Positions 1 to 11,600 of a stretch of DNA of 64,000 bases are shown piece by piece; position 1 is the stretch's first letter, and the number at the start of each line of letters is the position of its first letter. Source of the DNA: Liolophura sinensis (lineage: Eukaryota; Mollusca; Polyplacophora; Chitonida; Chitonidae); contig NC_088301.1 of NCBI RefSeq assembly GCF_032854445.1, positions 40,723,187 through 40,787,186 of the forward strand. Reading direction: 5' to 3'. The notes under the pieces are model-generated. The model saw only the letters and a list, made by a program, of their open reading frames with translations. It was not told the origin of the DNA and did no database searches. Position numbers and translations under genes: made by a program.

Positions 1-270
1 TTTAGGACTTTAAGGATTGTTGGTAAAAAATGAAAACGTCATAACTATTTCTCTTATGCTCGTAATATGACATTTCAAAATGTATTGCAAGAGATCAGAT
101 ATATATAATTAATTAAATATAAGCTTATCCATAAATATACAAAAGGAAAAAAACCTGAGCTATCGAGTTTGCAGTTAATATCTGTATTTGTATAGAGCTC
201 ACCATGATAGAGCATGTCCTTAATCTGATTTCAAATGGCAGCTTTTCATATGCATGCATTAATAGTAGGG

Positions 271-538
271 GGGTCTTCGAGGCCGAAAGGGTTAGCACGC
301 CAGTACGTCGCGATGACCGAGGAGCCTCTCACCAATGTGGTCGCTGTGAGTTCAAGTCCAGTCCTTGCTGGCTTCCTCTCCGGCTGCACATGGGAAAGTC
401 TGTCAGTAATCTGGGAATAGTCGTGGCATTTCCCAGGTCCCTGCTTGGTTTCCCCCACCATAAGGCTGACCGCTGTCGTATGCAAGTGAAATATTCTTGA
501 GTACGGCGTAAATCACCAATCACATAAATAAATAAATG
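271..538 (+). repeat. tRNA-derived SINE, near full length
   Basis: The copy shows the family's B-box-like segment (GTGAGTTCAAGTCC), the conserved body (CTTCCTCTCC) and the tail (AAATATTCTTGAGTACGGCG), and ends in an (AAAT)n run. The 5' tRNA-like head is diverged compared with the copy at 12015. Confidence 0.85.
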
Positions 539-2097
539 AAAATGTTGATTTTTGAAAACGTCACATCCAGTATACTCCAAAATATGGAGAATAGAGTCCT
601 TTGATTATTTCAATTCTGGTTCAGATATATTTCAAGTGAAAATGTATGACATCATGCGCGCAGTGATCGATGCTAGAGTTTTTGATCTCTTATCCCGTTT
701 TGCTTTCTATATGGTGGACAAATTAAACGACGACAAACCTGCAACGATGGTGACATGCATATTTACAGGGCTCTTAGTTTCACTGTGTTAAAGAAGAACC
801 TTAAAGCTGAATTTGCCCGCCCTGTTTTTCTGCTGACACGAGGGGAACACCCGAATAACACAGTTATCTCTATGATGTAGAAATACCAGGGTACTCTTTG
901 GAGTAAACCGTGAAAAGGCTTGTATCTATTGAATACATAACTTACAACGGAGTCTTGGTACTGTCAATCTACTGCCCTTTCCAAAAGTCTTGAACATTAT
1001 ACTGGTGATTCAACCTGTAAGTGATTGATCATCTTATGTTCTTTTAATGAATGATTTTCAGATTAGAAAAAACATTACAGTGATATACCAGGTAATTTAT
1101 TTAATATTTGTGGAATATGAAAATATTTCCACGGTTCACTCCAAAGAATATGCACTATTATCTGCAAATAACTGGTCAGCTTTTGTGTACGTAGTCCCAC
1201 TTTTCGAGTTGACCGAAAAACAAACGTTAAAATCCAATTGCGCCAAGTTCTTGACGGTCGCCTTGTTTAGAATGCATGTGTATACAACTAGGACAAATTT
1301 TGCTTATAAATAAATTAATACTATTCACTCAACGGGACGTAAATGCACGAAGAAGAAAAGCACAACATAAAACAGGTTGTAAGTTGTGACGGGTTGTACC
1401 GGCATATTTTATCTCCATGGTATCGGTATATTGTAGCCCCCTAGGTCGTCTCCTCGACTACACGTATAGCCTATAGCAACGGTAATTAACTTCCGGGTGG
1501 AACGCCTATCTGCCCCCTCGACATTCTGTCTGGATTTGTCCTTGATTAGCTTCGGTTGAGGAGTCGCTCTAGGAATATATCCTCCTGAATTATGGCTGGA
1601 ATACAACTCTGAATAATTAAACCTGCCAAAGTATCTGGTGCTATAATAGCATTTCGATCACAAAGAGACAGCAGTCTAAGCTTTAAGCTTTTGGGTATTT
1701 AGTAGGTGACACTTCGAGTTCATCCGCAAATCAATAGATTATATGGCGAAGCCGGACGAATCCCATCAGGCCTGTACTAACCGGGTTGGGGTACGATGTT
1801 CCTATTGCTCAAACGTAACACTAGAGAGGATTAAAAGAGAAATGCGCTCACCATACACATATTGAGATGTGCGCTTTATTTTATTTTATTTTCTTATTTA
1901 TTTATTTTTTATTTTTTTTTATTTTTTATTTTTTGAACTACCACAAATTCAAGATGTCATATGGTTTGGAACACAAGGTACGGCACAAGGCACCGGTAGT
2001 GACGTACAATACAGATTACCTTATAACAGTATATTTGGTCCAAGTGAGGTCATACTAGCTATGACTGAGGTGCAAGCTATGTATTTACTTAATGAAA

Positions 2098-2190
2098 GTT
2101 TCACGCCTTACTCAACAATATTTCAGTTATACGATGGCGAGCATTATGGTAGGAGGAAACTGGACAAAGCCCAGGGGAAGAACCAAAAGC
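2098..2190 (-). repeat. SINE 3'-half fragment
   Basis: This minus-strand fragment carries the diagnostic CGCCTTACTCAACAATATTT and AGCATTATGGTAGGAGGAAA segments of the same SINE, without the tRNA head. Confidence 0.7.
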
Positions 2191-2267
2191 TAGGACACAT
2201 AAAACCAGAATCATATACATACAAAAAGCAACAAATGTATCTATAAAGCTGTCTGTTTCATTTGGTT

Positions 2268-2465
2268 TTAGCGCGGCGCAATGACCCATATGTCTCTTCC
2301 GCTGTGGGTTCAAGTCCAGCTGATGTTGACTTCCTCTCCGACGGTACATGGGAAGGCCTGACAGCAAGCTGCGGATGATCGTGGGTTTCCTCTCACCATA
2401 ATGCTGGCCGCCGTCGTATAATTCTTGAGTACGGCGTAAAACATTAATCAAATAAAATAAATTTA
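2268..2465 (+). repeat. tRNA-derived SINE, 5'-truncated
   Basis: The copy contains the GTGGGTTCAAGTCC B-box-like core, then the CCATAATGCTGGCCGCCGTC body and the TTCTTGAGTACGGCGTAAAA tail, ending in an AAT-rich run. Confidence 0.8.
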
Positions 2466-2814
2466 TTTGGTTTTGTTATGTAACAGAGATAATTAAGGTC
2501 TACAAACACGTAAACTGTAAACTTAAAACATCTGACTGGTTGGTGTTATTGATATGCTGTCAATGAACCACTTTCAACTGTACGATATGCTTAAATGAGT
2601 AGGTTTTTCTAGTGAAAATGATGTCGAGCATGATTCAAACTGCCCCATCCTGCTGAAAACATTTTTCTATCAACTTGTAACGTTAATACAAATTTAATAC
2701 AAATAATATGTTTATAACGTGTGTAATTATAAAATTATGTCACTTATATTCACAAAGAATTGTGTTAGGATCAAAGTCAGGATTAGACAAGTGTATCTTC
2801 TATTACCTTACTTA

Positions 2815-3015
2815 CTCAACCCTTTCCCGTATGAAAGAACTATTTTCAGTGGAATTTTTGCAACTTTCAACTGGATTAGACAAAACTACATTGGTTTGGT
2901 TGACCAATTTTTAGACTTCCCAAAAAATTATGATTTATATTTGTCAGTCTACACAGAATAATGCTCTCAAAACATCATGCCAACATACAACAACGTTGAA
3001 GAATTGCAGTAATAG
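2815..3015 (+). repeat. Dispersed repeat A, copy 1
   Basis: This segment is clearly similar to 50465-50695 in the same orientation. Shared landmarks include a CTACATTGGTT block, a TCTACACAGAATAATG block and a final GTTGAAGAATT block. No coding capacity is shared between the copies. The family is not recognised. Confidence 0.7.
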
Positions 3016-3344
3016 AGTATGGAATATGACCAATACTGCAGTACTTTCTTGCCAAGAAAGTTCCTCCTTGCTTTAGGTCCTTTAATATTCACCTGATACA
3101 TTATTCTGTCTTCACCACTTGTCTTTGATCATTAAAGTTTCATGTTTGGATCTAGCTTTATATATTTCTGGCTTGGCTACAATTATTATGACAACATGGC
3201 AATCAGTGCATAACTAAAGCAATGCACAACCCAAATTCTTCTAATTTCTAATAAAGAAATGTAATTTTTAGCTTTCAGCACTACTAACATCTCTACTATA
3301 AATGAGAAAATTACAGTATCTGTACCAGTAATACACGTTTTAGG

Positions 3345-3908
3345 ATGCTCCTACAATTCATACATAGCAAAGACTGTGTAAGATATTTACCTACCTTCGC
3401 CGGATTTAAAGGAAACCAGGCTCTCCAGATGATACATCTTATCAGTACCCAGTACAAGGACCAAAACGGTTTTCTTTCTCGTAGACTTTACAAGAGGGAC
3501 GGTTTCAATTTTGACATTGTAAATTATCCTTACGTGGACGGCAATATAGCGAAGGGTTCTGCATCTGGCGTGTACATATCTCGCCTTGTAGCATTTGTTA
3601 TATCCTGCATGTTGTGTGACAATTTCAATAAACGTTACAAGATATTACTGCAAAAACTAGTGTGCCAAGATTGTTCCATAAATCCTCTTCGCTCCAAGTT
3701 TCTTAGGTTTTACAATGGGCATAATTCTGTTGTAAGTGGGTATGGACATAGTGTCCAGAATCTCTGGCCCCTTCGCTCCCAGGAGCTGTATGTTCATTGT
3801 GTTGAATTAGATTGCCACGTTGAATATATGAACAGTCGCAATCAAAGCGCAACTAAGATACATATATTGTTAGCGACAACTGATATTCTAAAATTGTACA
3901 CGTTTTGA
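3345..3908 (+). mobile_element. Decayed retroelement reverse-transcriptase C-terminal segment
   Basis: The translated stretch contains an FNFDIVNYPYVDGN-like block, a GVYISRLVAFV block, a FNKRYKILLQKLV block and a KFLRFYNGHNS block in this order. That order is the pattern I know from the C-terminal part of reverse transcriptases of mobile elements common in marine invertebrate genomes. The frame is open for about 187 codons, but the catalytic reverse-transcriptase motifs (including the YxDD box) are absent and there is no endonuclease or 5' part, so this is a fragment. The start codon is arbitrary. The superfamily assignment is from memory of the pattern and is uncertain. Confidence 0.6.
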
Positions 3909-3961
3909 ATACTGGTTTCACTCAGTCGCTTAGAACATAACATGCATCTTTCCAACATCAC

Positions 3962-4100
3962 TGAAAACTGTTGACTGCTTCTCTACGCATGATTCCGTCC
4001 TGTTTCCATATTTTATATACTTTCTTAGTTCTTTGATGGTTTGTGTCACACCTCGTTTTTGGAATTGACCTTGCAATTGTTGACTGCTGAGCGTTCTTGT
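3962..4100 (-). repeat. Dispersed repeat B, copy 1
   Basis: The reverse complement aligns by eye with 8690-8805. The shared blocks are a GACACAAACYAYCAAAGA-like segment, GTATATAAAA and AGAGAAGCAGTCAAC. Family unknown. Confidence 0.65.
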
Positions 4101-4337
4101 TGGTTAACGGCTGGAATACAAATGTCTGTTTCGACTCATACATTTATAAATTTGTACAATTTGTGTTTTACGAAATAATTCATAGCATTCCCCTGGCATG
4201 ATTGCAGCCTGGATTAAGCGTGGAGGAAATCAGGCATAACCAGGGGGAAGCGTATCTTTCCACATAAAGAAGGTGCTGTATCTACACGTAGTCAGGTACC
4301 TGATCAACCTCCTCATGTACATGTACATGCATTTATA

Positions 4338-4515
4338 CTTATTTATTTATTTATCTGACTGGTGTATTACGCTGTACTCAAGAATATTTTACTTATACGA
4401 CGGCAGCCAGCATTATGATAGGAGAAAACCAGGCACAGCCCAGGGAAACCCAAGACCATCTGCAGGTTGCTGGAGGACCTTCCCAGGTACGGGCGGCGAG
4501 GAAGCCAGCATGAGT
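4338..4515 (-). repeat. tRNA-derived SINE, head truncated
   Basis: The copy starts with the reversed tail (TTTATTTATTTATCTGACTG) and runs through GCCAGCATTATGATAGGAGA and GGAAACCCAAGACCATCTGC. It stops before the tRNA-like head. Confidence 0.85.
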
Positions 4516-4936
4516 ACATGCATTTATAAAGGCCACAAGCAAACCAGTGGGTGCTAGATTACAAAACACTATAGAGCTAGTAGCCTGAGAAAAGTCAGTA
4601 TCGACTGATCAGTCAGTACTGATCTCCTTTTTTTAACAGGCTAGAAGAATACCAATTCAAATAAATACAGGGTCCCAAAAGGGTAACTCATATGTGAACT
4701 TTCTTCCTAATTTATTACACTGGCTTTGTAGCAAAGTTACACATAGAGAAAGTTGGAACGTCAATTATCATAAAATAAGCAACATAAGGTCATTTACTGA
4801 TGACACCAGGTCCCAGGTGGATGTTCACATCAGTGTCTGGTGTCACCACCATGTGCCACCTATGCATTTATTTCTTAGAGGAGTATATGGCTGAACAAAT
4901 ACAAACTTCAACGAGTGCCAACATATATGTAAACTT

Positions 4937-4942
4937 TTTATT
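4937..4942 (-). promoter_or_regulatory. Candidate poly(A) signal of the ZNF277-like gene
   Basis: TTTATT on the plus strand is AATAAA on the minus strand, about 630 nt past the stop codon. I saw no closer perfect hexamer. Transcript evidence would be needed to prefer it over variant signals. Confidence 0.3.
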
Positions 4943-5569
4943 ACCTTGAGTCACAATGACAAAGAAAGAGATCTTCAGGATGAGGTAATGATTTACATTA
5001 ATTCCACCCCTCACACCCCACCCCCCACCCCACATAATATGATGGAAATGTTCAGTCACTGCCCTACTGCATAAACTGTAGTAGGCCTACAGAAAGGTGA
5101 TTAGATGGCAAAAAATCATGTAAATTCATAATGTGATATACTGTTATTCTAAAAAATTCTAAATGTGATTTAGTGTTAATCAGATGAAACTTCATACCCT
5201 CCTCCTGGCAAATCCTCTTAGCAGCAGAAGAGGGCAAGCTGCATGGTTGTCTAAGCAGCACCCTCATTCTCTTTAATCACATGTTTTTAATATTAGTACA
5301 TCACAGTCTGTCATTCTCTGACTTCAAACTTAGGCCCTGATTCGAGAACAGCATGGATACTAATACATATGGTACATACATACATCACATCATCATGTAC
5401 ACGGTAGTACAGGGTTTCCATGTATAAAAAAACTATTGGCATATGCTTTAATCAACGATGCTTTCCCATAGATTTGTTTTAAGTCTTTTATCAGTACAAG
5501 GCTATGCGTTGAAAAGAGAATTCTATGTTCCTGTAAATTACTGATCAGTTTCCACATCACTTTTTTCTC

Positions 5570-5666
5570 TCATGTAACACTGATTTCTACAACTTCATCG
5601 CCTGAAGCTTCCCAGTCTTCTAGCTGACACAGCAGATTGTCGTTTTCATACGTGGGGAAAAAGTAC
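5570..5666 (-). CDS. ZNF277: ZNF277-like exon 14 (terminal)
   Basis: The acceptor is CTTAG at 5667. The exon encodes YFFPTYENDNLLCQLEDWE and an acidic tail ending in a TGA stop. It matches the YYFPTYENDTLLC end of vertebrate ZNF277. Confidence 0.92.
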
Positions 5667-8600
5667 CTAAGTGACAAAAAAATAGGAGAAACATCACATA
5701 CAGAAGAGGTATATAAGACTGGTTGTTAGTCACACATTATGCAATCTTAAACCTTGACCCAGTTTCATAAACTGCACAAAGTATAAATTTGCATTCAGGT
5801 ATATATATGTGCACATTACAGGTTGTCGTGGAATATATGAGCACACAACGTTCATGTAGATTCTGAAACAGGCACATCTAATACCTGTCAATACAGTTTA
5901 ATAAAAAATTAAAAAATTAAAGATTACTTTTAAAATGCTTGAATGATGACCTGTATTACTCCTTTAAAATATCTCATTATAAGTCACATGTTGTTGTACA
6001 AGTCATATGTCGGTGCTGTGGTGCTGCACAATCAATATGTGGTGCTGTGCAAGTCTAATGTGGTTTATGCAGGTCAGCACAGGTCATATGTGGTGTACAG
6101 GTCATATGTGGTCATCTATAGGTCATAAAGTATGTGGTGATGTACAGGTCACATGTAGGGCTGTACAGATCACTTGTGGTGATGTACAGGTCATGTGGTG
6201 TTGTACAGGACACATGTGGTGATGTACAGGCACATGTGGTGATGTACAGGCACATGTGGTGATGTATATATATATATGATGTTGTACAGGATGCATGTGG
6301 TGATGTACAGGTCACATGTGGTGTTGTGCAGGTCATATGTGGTGTTGTACAGGACATGTGGTGTTGTGCAGGCCACATGTGGTGATGTACAGGTTACTTG
6401 TGGTGATGTACAGGTTACATGTGGTGTTGTGCAGGTCTTATGTGGTGATGTACAGGTCATGTGTGGTGTCGTGCACGTCATGTCTGGTGTTGTGCAGGTC
6501 ACATGTAGTGCTTTGCAGTTCACATGTGGTGTACAGGACATATGTGGGGCTGTACTCCTCATACGTGGTGCTGTACAGCTCACATATTGGTCACATACAT
6601 GTATGGTGTTATGCAGGTCACAAGAGACGTATTGTGCAGGTCACATGGGTTGTTGTTCAGATCATGTATAGTGTTTGTTTCTTACTCTGGTTGGTCCCAA
6701 AGTGGCTCCTTTGGCAGCTGTCTGATGTGGCTTTCTGAGTGCATGTGATCAAGAAGGTCTTGTTTACTCTGAAACTTCGAGGAACATCCATAGCATAAAC
6801 ACTGGTGAATCTGCAAAAAATACACACATAAAGAATTTAAACTTCATACAATACATCACAACAAAGCTATATATGGTACTTCACACAGCTGTTTTTAAAA
6901 CAATGCCTTTTGTCTGTAATCCAATTGTCAGGGTCTTCCAGCTAGCAGCCGACATATCCATTATGGAGAGCAGTGAAGCATGAAGGTCAGCGGCCAACAT
7001 TCTGTCAGAGTCAATGAGTATAGCAGAATCGGAGGCAATAATCAACAATTCTCGCAATCCAACAATGTACTAATATACAAAGGTTCAATTAAGATATTCC
7101 CTCCACCATCCCATTTAAAATTTGCATCAACAGAAACTATCTGTACTGATCAGGCAAATACCTGTAACCTAAAAACTAGCTTGGCCACTGAATTTAGTTC
7201 CATTTTAAATGTGAATCATTAGTTACCATGTTTAGGGAGGTGGTCAGAAAATGTTCACCTACTGTTTCAAGTCGTTTCAATATGAAGGGGAATCAAAAAT
7301 TATGGAAGTACATGTACTGTCAACATGTTTCCTTCTCATTTGGGCCATCAGAAGTTCATGGTTTTGTGTGTTTAGTTGCTTGAGGATTTACATTTCTTCA
7401 TTCACAGTATCCAATGCTGACATACAAGCATTTATAGTGCTTTCCTGGAACACCACAGAACTCTAGACAAAGTACACTAATACCAGGCCTACCAGTACTT
7501 TCCCTTACAAATAAATGCTGAACACCAAACACAAAGTATCAACACTGCTAAGTTTCACTTGAGCTGACTTGAGACTGAGACTCCCTCAGCCACTGCATTG
7601 CACTGTATTTCAGGTACTAAATGTCATTTTCTCAATTTTGATACACACCTGTCTTCGAATAAAGTTGACTAATTTCACTTGCTGGTAAAAATTAAGACCT
7701 CTTTCCCGTTTTATTCCCTCAAGGTCAAAATCATGTAATTCCTGAAATCAAGACATATATACATTGATTACAATTAACTTCTAGTTGGTTGAAATAATCT
7801 GATACTCAGCTTTGTACTCTAGTATGTTTCTAGTTTTTGAATAGAATCTGATGGGACTTTAGATATCTAGTGTGTATGCCAAAAAAGGAAAATTGCATGA
7901 TTAAGGAAGGCTAATGTTCAGCTAAAGGTGGATGTCCAGGGGAGGTCAATCTGAATGAAAATGGGAGAGAACTGCCATGGGTTATGGGAGACCAATGTGA
8001 AATAGTGTACAACAGAATAGTACTTGGTTATTGGAGACAAACCTGAATATGAGAGAGAGAAATAAGACTGGTTATTGAAGGCCAATCTGAATGAAGTGTA
8101 ACTAAAGACAGAACTGCCATTGGCCATGGGAGACTAATTTGCATGAAAGTAGGAGAGAACTGCCCTTGGTTATGAGGGACCAATTTGAATGAAAGTAGGA
8201 GAGAACTGCCCTTGGTTATGGGGGACCAATCTGAATGAAAGTAGGAGAGAACTGCCCTTGCACATGAGGGACCAATTTGAATGAAAGTAGGAGAGAACTG
8301 CCCTTCCTTCTCAGGGACCAATTTGAATGAAAGTAGGATAGAACTGCCCTTGGTTATGAGGAACCAATCTGAATGAAAGTAGAAGAAAACTGCCCTTAGC
8401 TATGGGAGACCAATCTGACTGAAAGTAGGAGAGAACTGCCCTTGGCTATGGGAGACCAATCTGAATGAAAGTAGAAGAAAACTGCCCTTGGCTATGGGAG
8501 GCCAATCAGAAGGAAAGTAGGAGACAACTGCCCTTGGTTATGGGAGACCAATCTGAAGGAAGGTAAGAGAGAACCGCCCATGGACATAGGGACAAAAGTG

Positions 8601-11600
8601 AATGAATGTGAGAGGGAAATGCTATTGACTATGAGATGCATAAAAACAGACATTCGCATACCAGATGTCAATCAAGATGAATGAATCAATAATCTCCAAT
8701 TTCAAAATGACATTTAACACAAACTACCAAAGACCTAAGCAAGCATGGTATATAAAACATGAAAAAAATGATAGAATCATGCAAAGAGAAGCAGTCAACG
8801 TTTTTTATTGTTGTTGGAAAGACGAAGCATATGTTCTAGGCAAATAAGTAAAATCTCACTAAAGTAAGACAGAACTGCCATTGGTTATAGTAGGTGAATC
8901 TGAATGAAGGTGTTAAAGAACTGCCATGGTTATGGTATGCCAATGAGTGACAGAAGGGAACTGGTATTGCTATGGAGGACCAATGTTTGACAGAATAAAC
9001 TGCCATGGCTGTGGACGCCAAATCATGATAAAGGGGAACTGCCATGGTTTTGGAGGCCAATGGGTGACTAAAGGGAGCTGCCATAGTTATAAAAGCCAAT
9101 GGGTAACAGAAGGGAAGTGCCATGGTTATGGAAGCCAATGGGTGACAAAAGGGAACTGCCATGGTTATGGAAGCCTATGGGTGACAGAGGGGAACTGCCA
9201 TGCTCTGGAGGCCAAAGGATGACAGAAGGGAACCACCAAGGTTATGGAGGCAAAAGGGTGACAGAATGGAACACAAATCCACATTACATGCATGTATGAC
9301 TCTCACACAGATTAAATCTATATTTTACAAACGAAGCCAATGAAGGTTCACTATCTTCCCCAAAGTATTGATCAACTCATTATTTCCAGCCCAACACAGG
9401 AAATTAATGCTTCATCTCATTGCTACAAATCCATTTCCATGTACATTTACACATTAAAGATGGACAGGTAGGTGGGTGGCAGCATCCTGGATGCTCAAAG
9501 GGGAAAGATCCTTGGTAAACAACACCTTTTGGTTCAAAATGTCAGAAGAGCTGAAGAGCAATAACCCAAAGAAAAAGCTGTAATCCTATCAGAGTCATAT
9601 GTATCATAGGTTCACTTATGTTAATCTCAATATCATTCTGGTCTTGCTTGTCATGGGTCACCTTGGTTGACTGCTTAAACTATTCTCTACAAAGATATTT
9701 TGTGATCAGTGAGAAACCTGAAATGGCCATGTACAAGAAAGTGCTATATGCTGCCATGGCAATAACAAAAACAAAGCAGGACACACTGTCAAAGCCACTA
9801 CACAATGTAACGTGTCACTGTGTGAAGGGTATATTATATCTCATGACACAGACAAGTGTTAAAGCTGAATACAAGAATAATAGGCACATTAATCAGCCAC
9901 TGTTGACCAACATGAATAAGACTGCAGTGCCATCATCCTCATCTCCACCCACCTAAGAAAACTGCGTTCTGTGAAATCAATGTGGCCAACAATGTAAAAT
10001 TAACAAGGTGTACCACAAGAAGAGTATGCAACTCATAAAACAATAGATGGGACTGATAACCCATGAAGTGTGACCATGATGTCACTGTGACCCATGACCT
10101 ATGCAGGCCATGAAATTTGGGAGTTTGACATGACCAAAATCTTAGTCATGGGTCTTGCACCTTGAATAATCGATCATTCAGTTTTGTCACAAAGCAAGAA
10201 CACATAAATTGTTTGTGCAAATTGGTTACAAGAACATGTGGCTAATAAAGTCATCTACAGTGCTTCTAGGCAGACTTTTTTCCTTTGATTTACTGTAACT
10301 TCGGCAAAGCCTATTTTTTGGCACATGAAGTTAGTTGTATTGCAGCACAGTCCGCGATCATACGTGTCCTTGGAATGGCTACATGGGGGACCACAACATG
10401 AATGGTGATCAGCATAGATCAGGAAGCCACTATAAAACATATTTTTGTCATACACGCGGAGAATCACATGGCTTCAGGGCCAGACCAGCATGTGCTATAT
10501 TCCTGAGTATTTTCTTTTCATGATTAATAATAATAACTTTTATAGTTGTAGTGTGTGTAACTACTTGTAACTGGCCTGTGGGGCCCTCACCATCTCTGTC
10601 TAATGAAATCGTTTTGTCCAAAGGGTGAATGATATAACCACTGACACAAGGGAATGTCCACGATGACCAGCTCATGGAAAGTTGTTGATTAGTGAAAGTT
10701 TAAATTTAGTTCAAAATAATAATAGGTCATTTGTAGAGACAGCACAAATGCACTGACCTGATTAATAAACAGGGTGCAGACCTCAACGAAATTTTGTCAA
10801 GAGCGAAAACATAGTGACTGCAATTAGAGCATAATGGCATGACTTCAGTTCAAAACTTTGCAGCCTCATGGCACCAAATGACAGTTTTCGTCCATAGTCG
10901 TATCAGCACTAGTTTTTTGCCAACGTAGAAGTACTCAAAGAACATGGGAAGAGGTAACTCCAACAATTGCTACAACTTCTATTTTGTGGCAGCTGTTGTG
11001 ATATCACACACTGAGGATGGCCGCCAACCTTGTGTGGGTAACTTGATACCCGTTGTGCACTACGCAGTTCAAGTGCTGCATTTGTGGGAACATTCTGCAG
11101 AACAGATTAGCATAACCGATTCATTGGTCTGCACAATTATACTCCAACCACGAAGGACCATTTCATTCGCGCCAAATTTCGTGGCCTGACCATGACATCA
11201 GTGTGATCCAAGACATCAGTGCGGTCTATGACATCAGTGCGGTCTATGATATCAGTGCGGCCTATGATATCAGTGTGATACATGACATCAGTGAGGATTT
11301 CTAAAAACGATTTAAAGGACATCAACAAGATCCATGGGATTGGTGATATCCACAAAACTCAAAACTAGACTACACATATAGAGAATGATGAAATTGAAGA
11401 GATTGGTTACTAGAAATACATCACACCAGTGGGATGCTTTATACCATTAAGGAGTGGCAGAGTATCTGCAAACATTATCAGAATGGCAATATACATGTGC
11501 ATATGAGACAAACCAGTTTCATACAATTATCACTTACATGTAAATGTTTGTTGATCTTCTCTGAAGAACTTGATGAAAATGTACAAAAGAGGCAGACAGC

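Larger units (their letters stand above)
1..5569. other. Gene-poor 3' flank of the ZNF277-like gene
   Basis: No host coding exon could be supported here. The stretch holds SINE copies (271-538, 2098-2190, 2268-2465, 4338-4515), a decayed retroelement tail (3345-3908), and one copy each of two dispersed repeats (2815-3015, 3962-4100). The part from about 1390 to 1800 is less AT-rich than its surroundings, but I recognise no product in it. The stretch just below 5570 should include the zinc-finger gene's 3' UTR. Confidence 0.6.

Noticed and set aside
1409-1606. 65-codon minus-strand open frame in a less AT-rich patch
   Set aside because: No motif and no supporting exon neighbours; too short to call.
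6191-6738. Long open frames on both strands with heptad-like Cys/Thr-rich repeats
   Set aside because: They are translations of the 21-bp minisatellite, whose period is a multiple of three; both strands are open for the same reason.
8836-9299. Open frames with 13-residue repeats
   Set aside because: Products of the 39-bp minisatellite, open on both strands and without a plausible protein motif.
9618-9956. 112-codon plus-strand open frame
   Set aside because: No recognisable domain, low-complexity end, no splice context.
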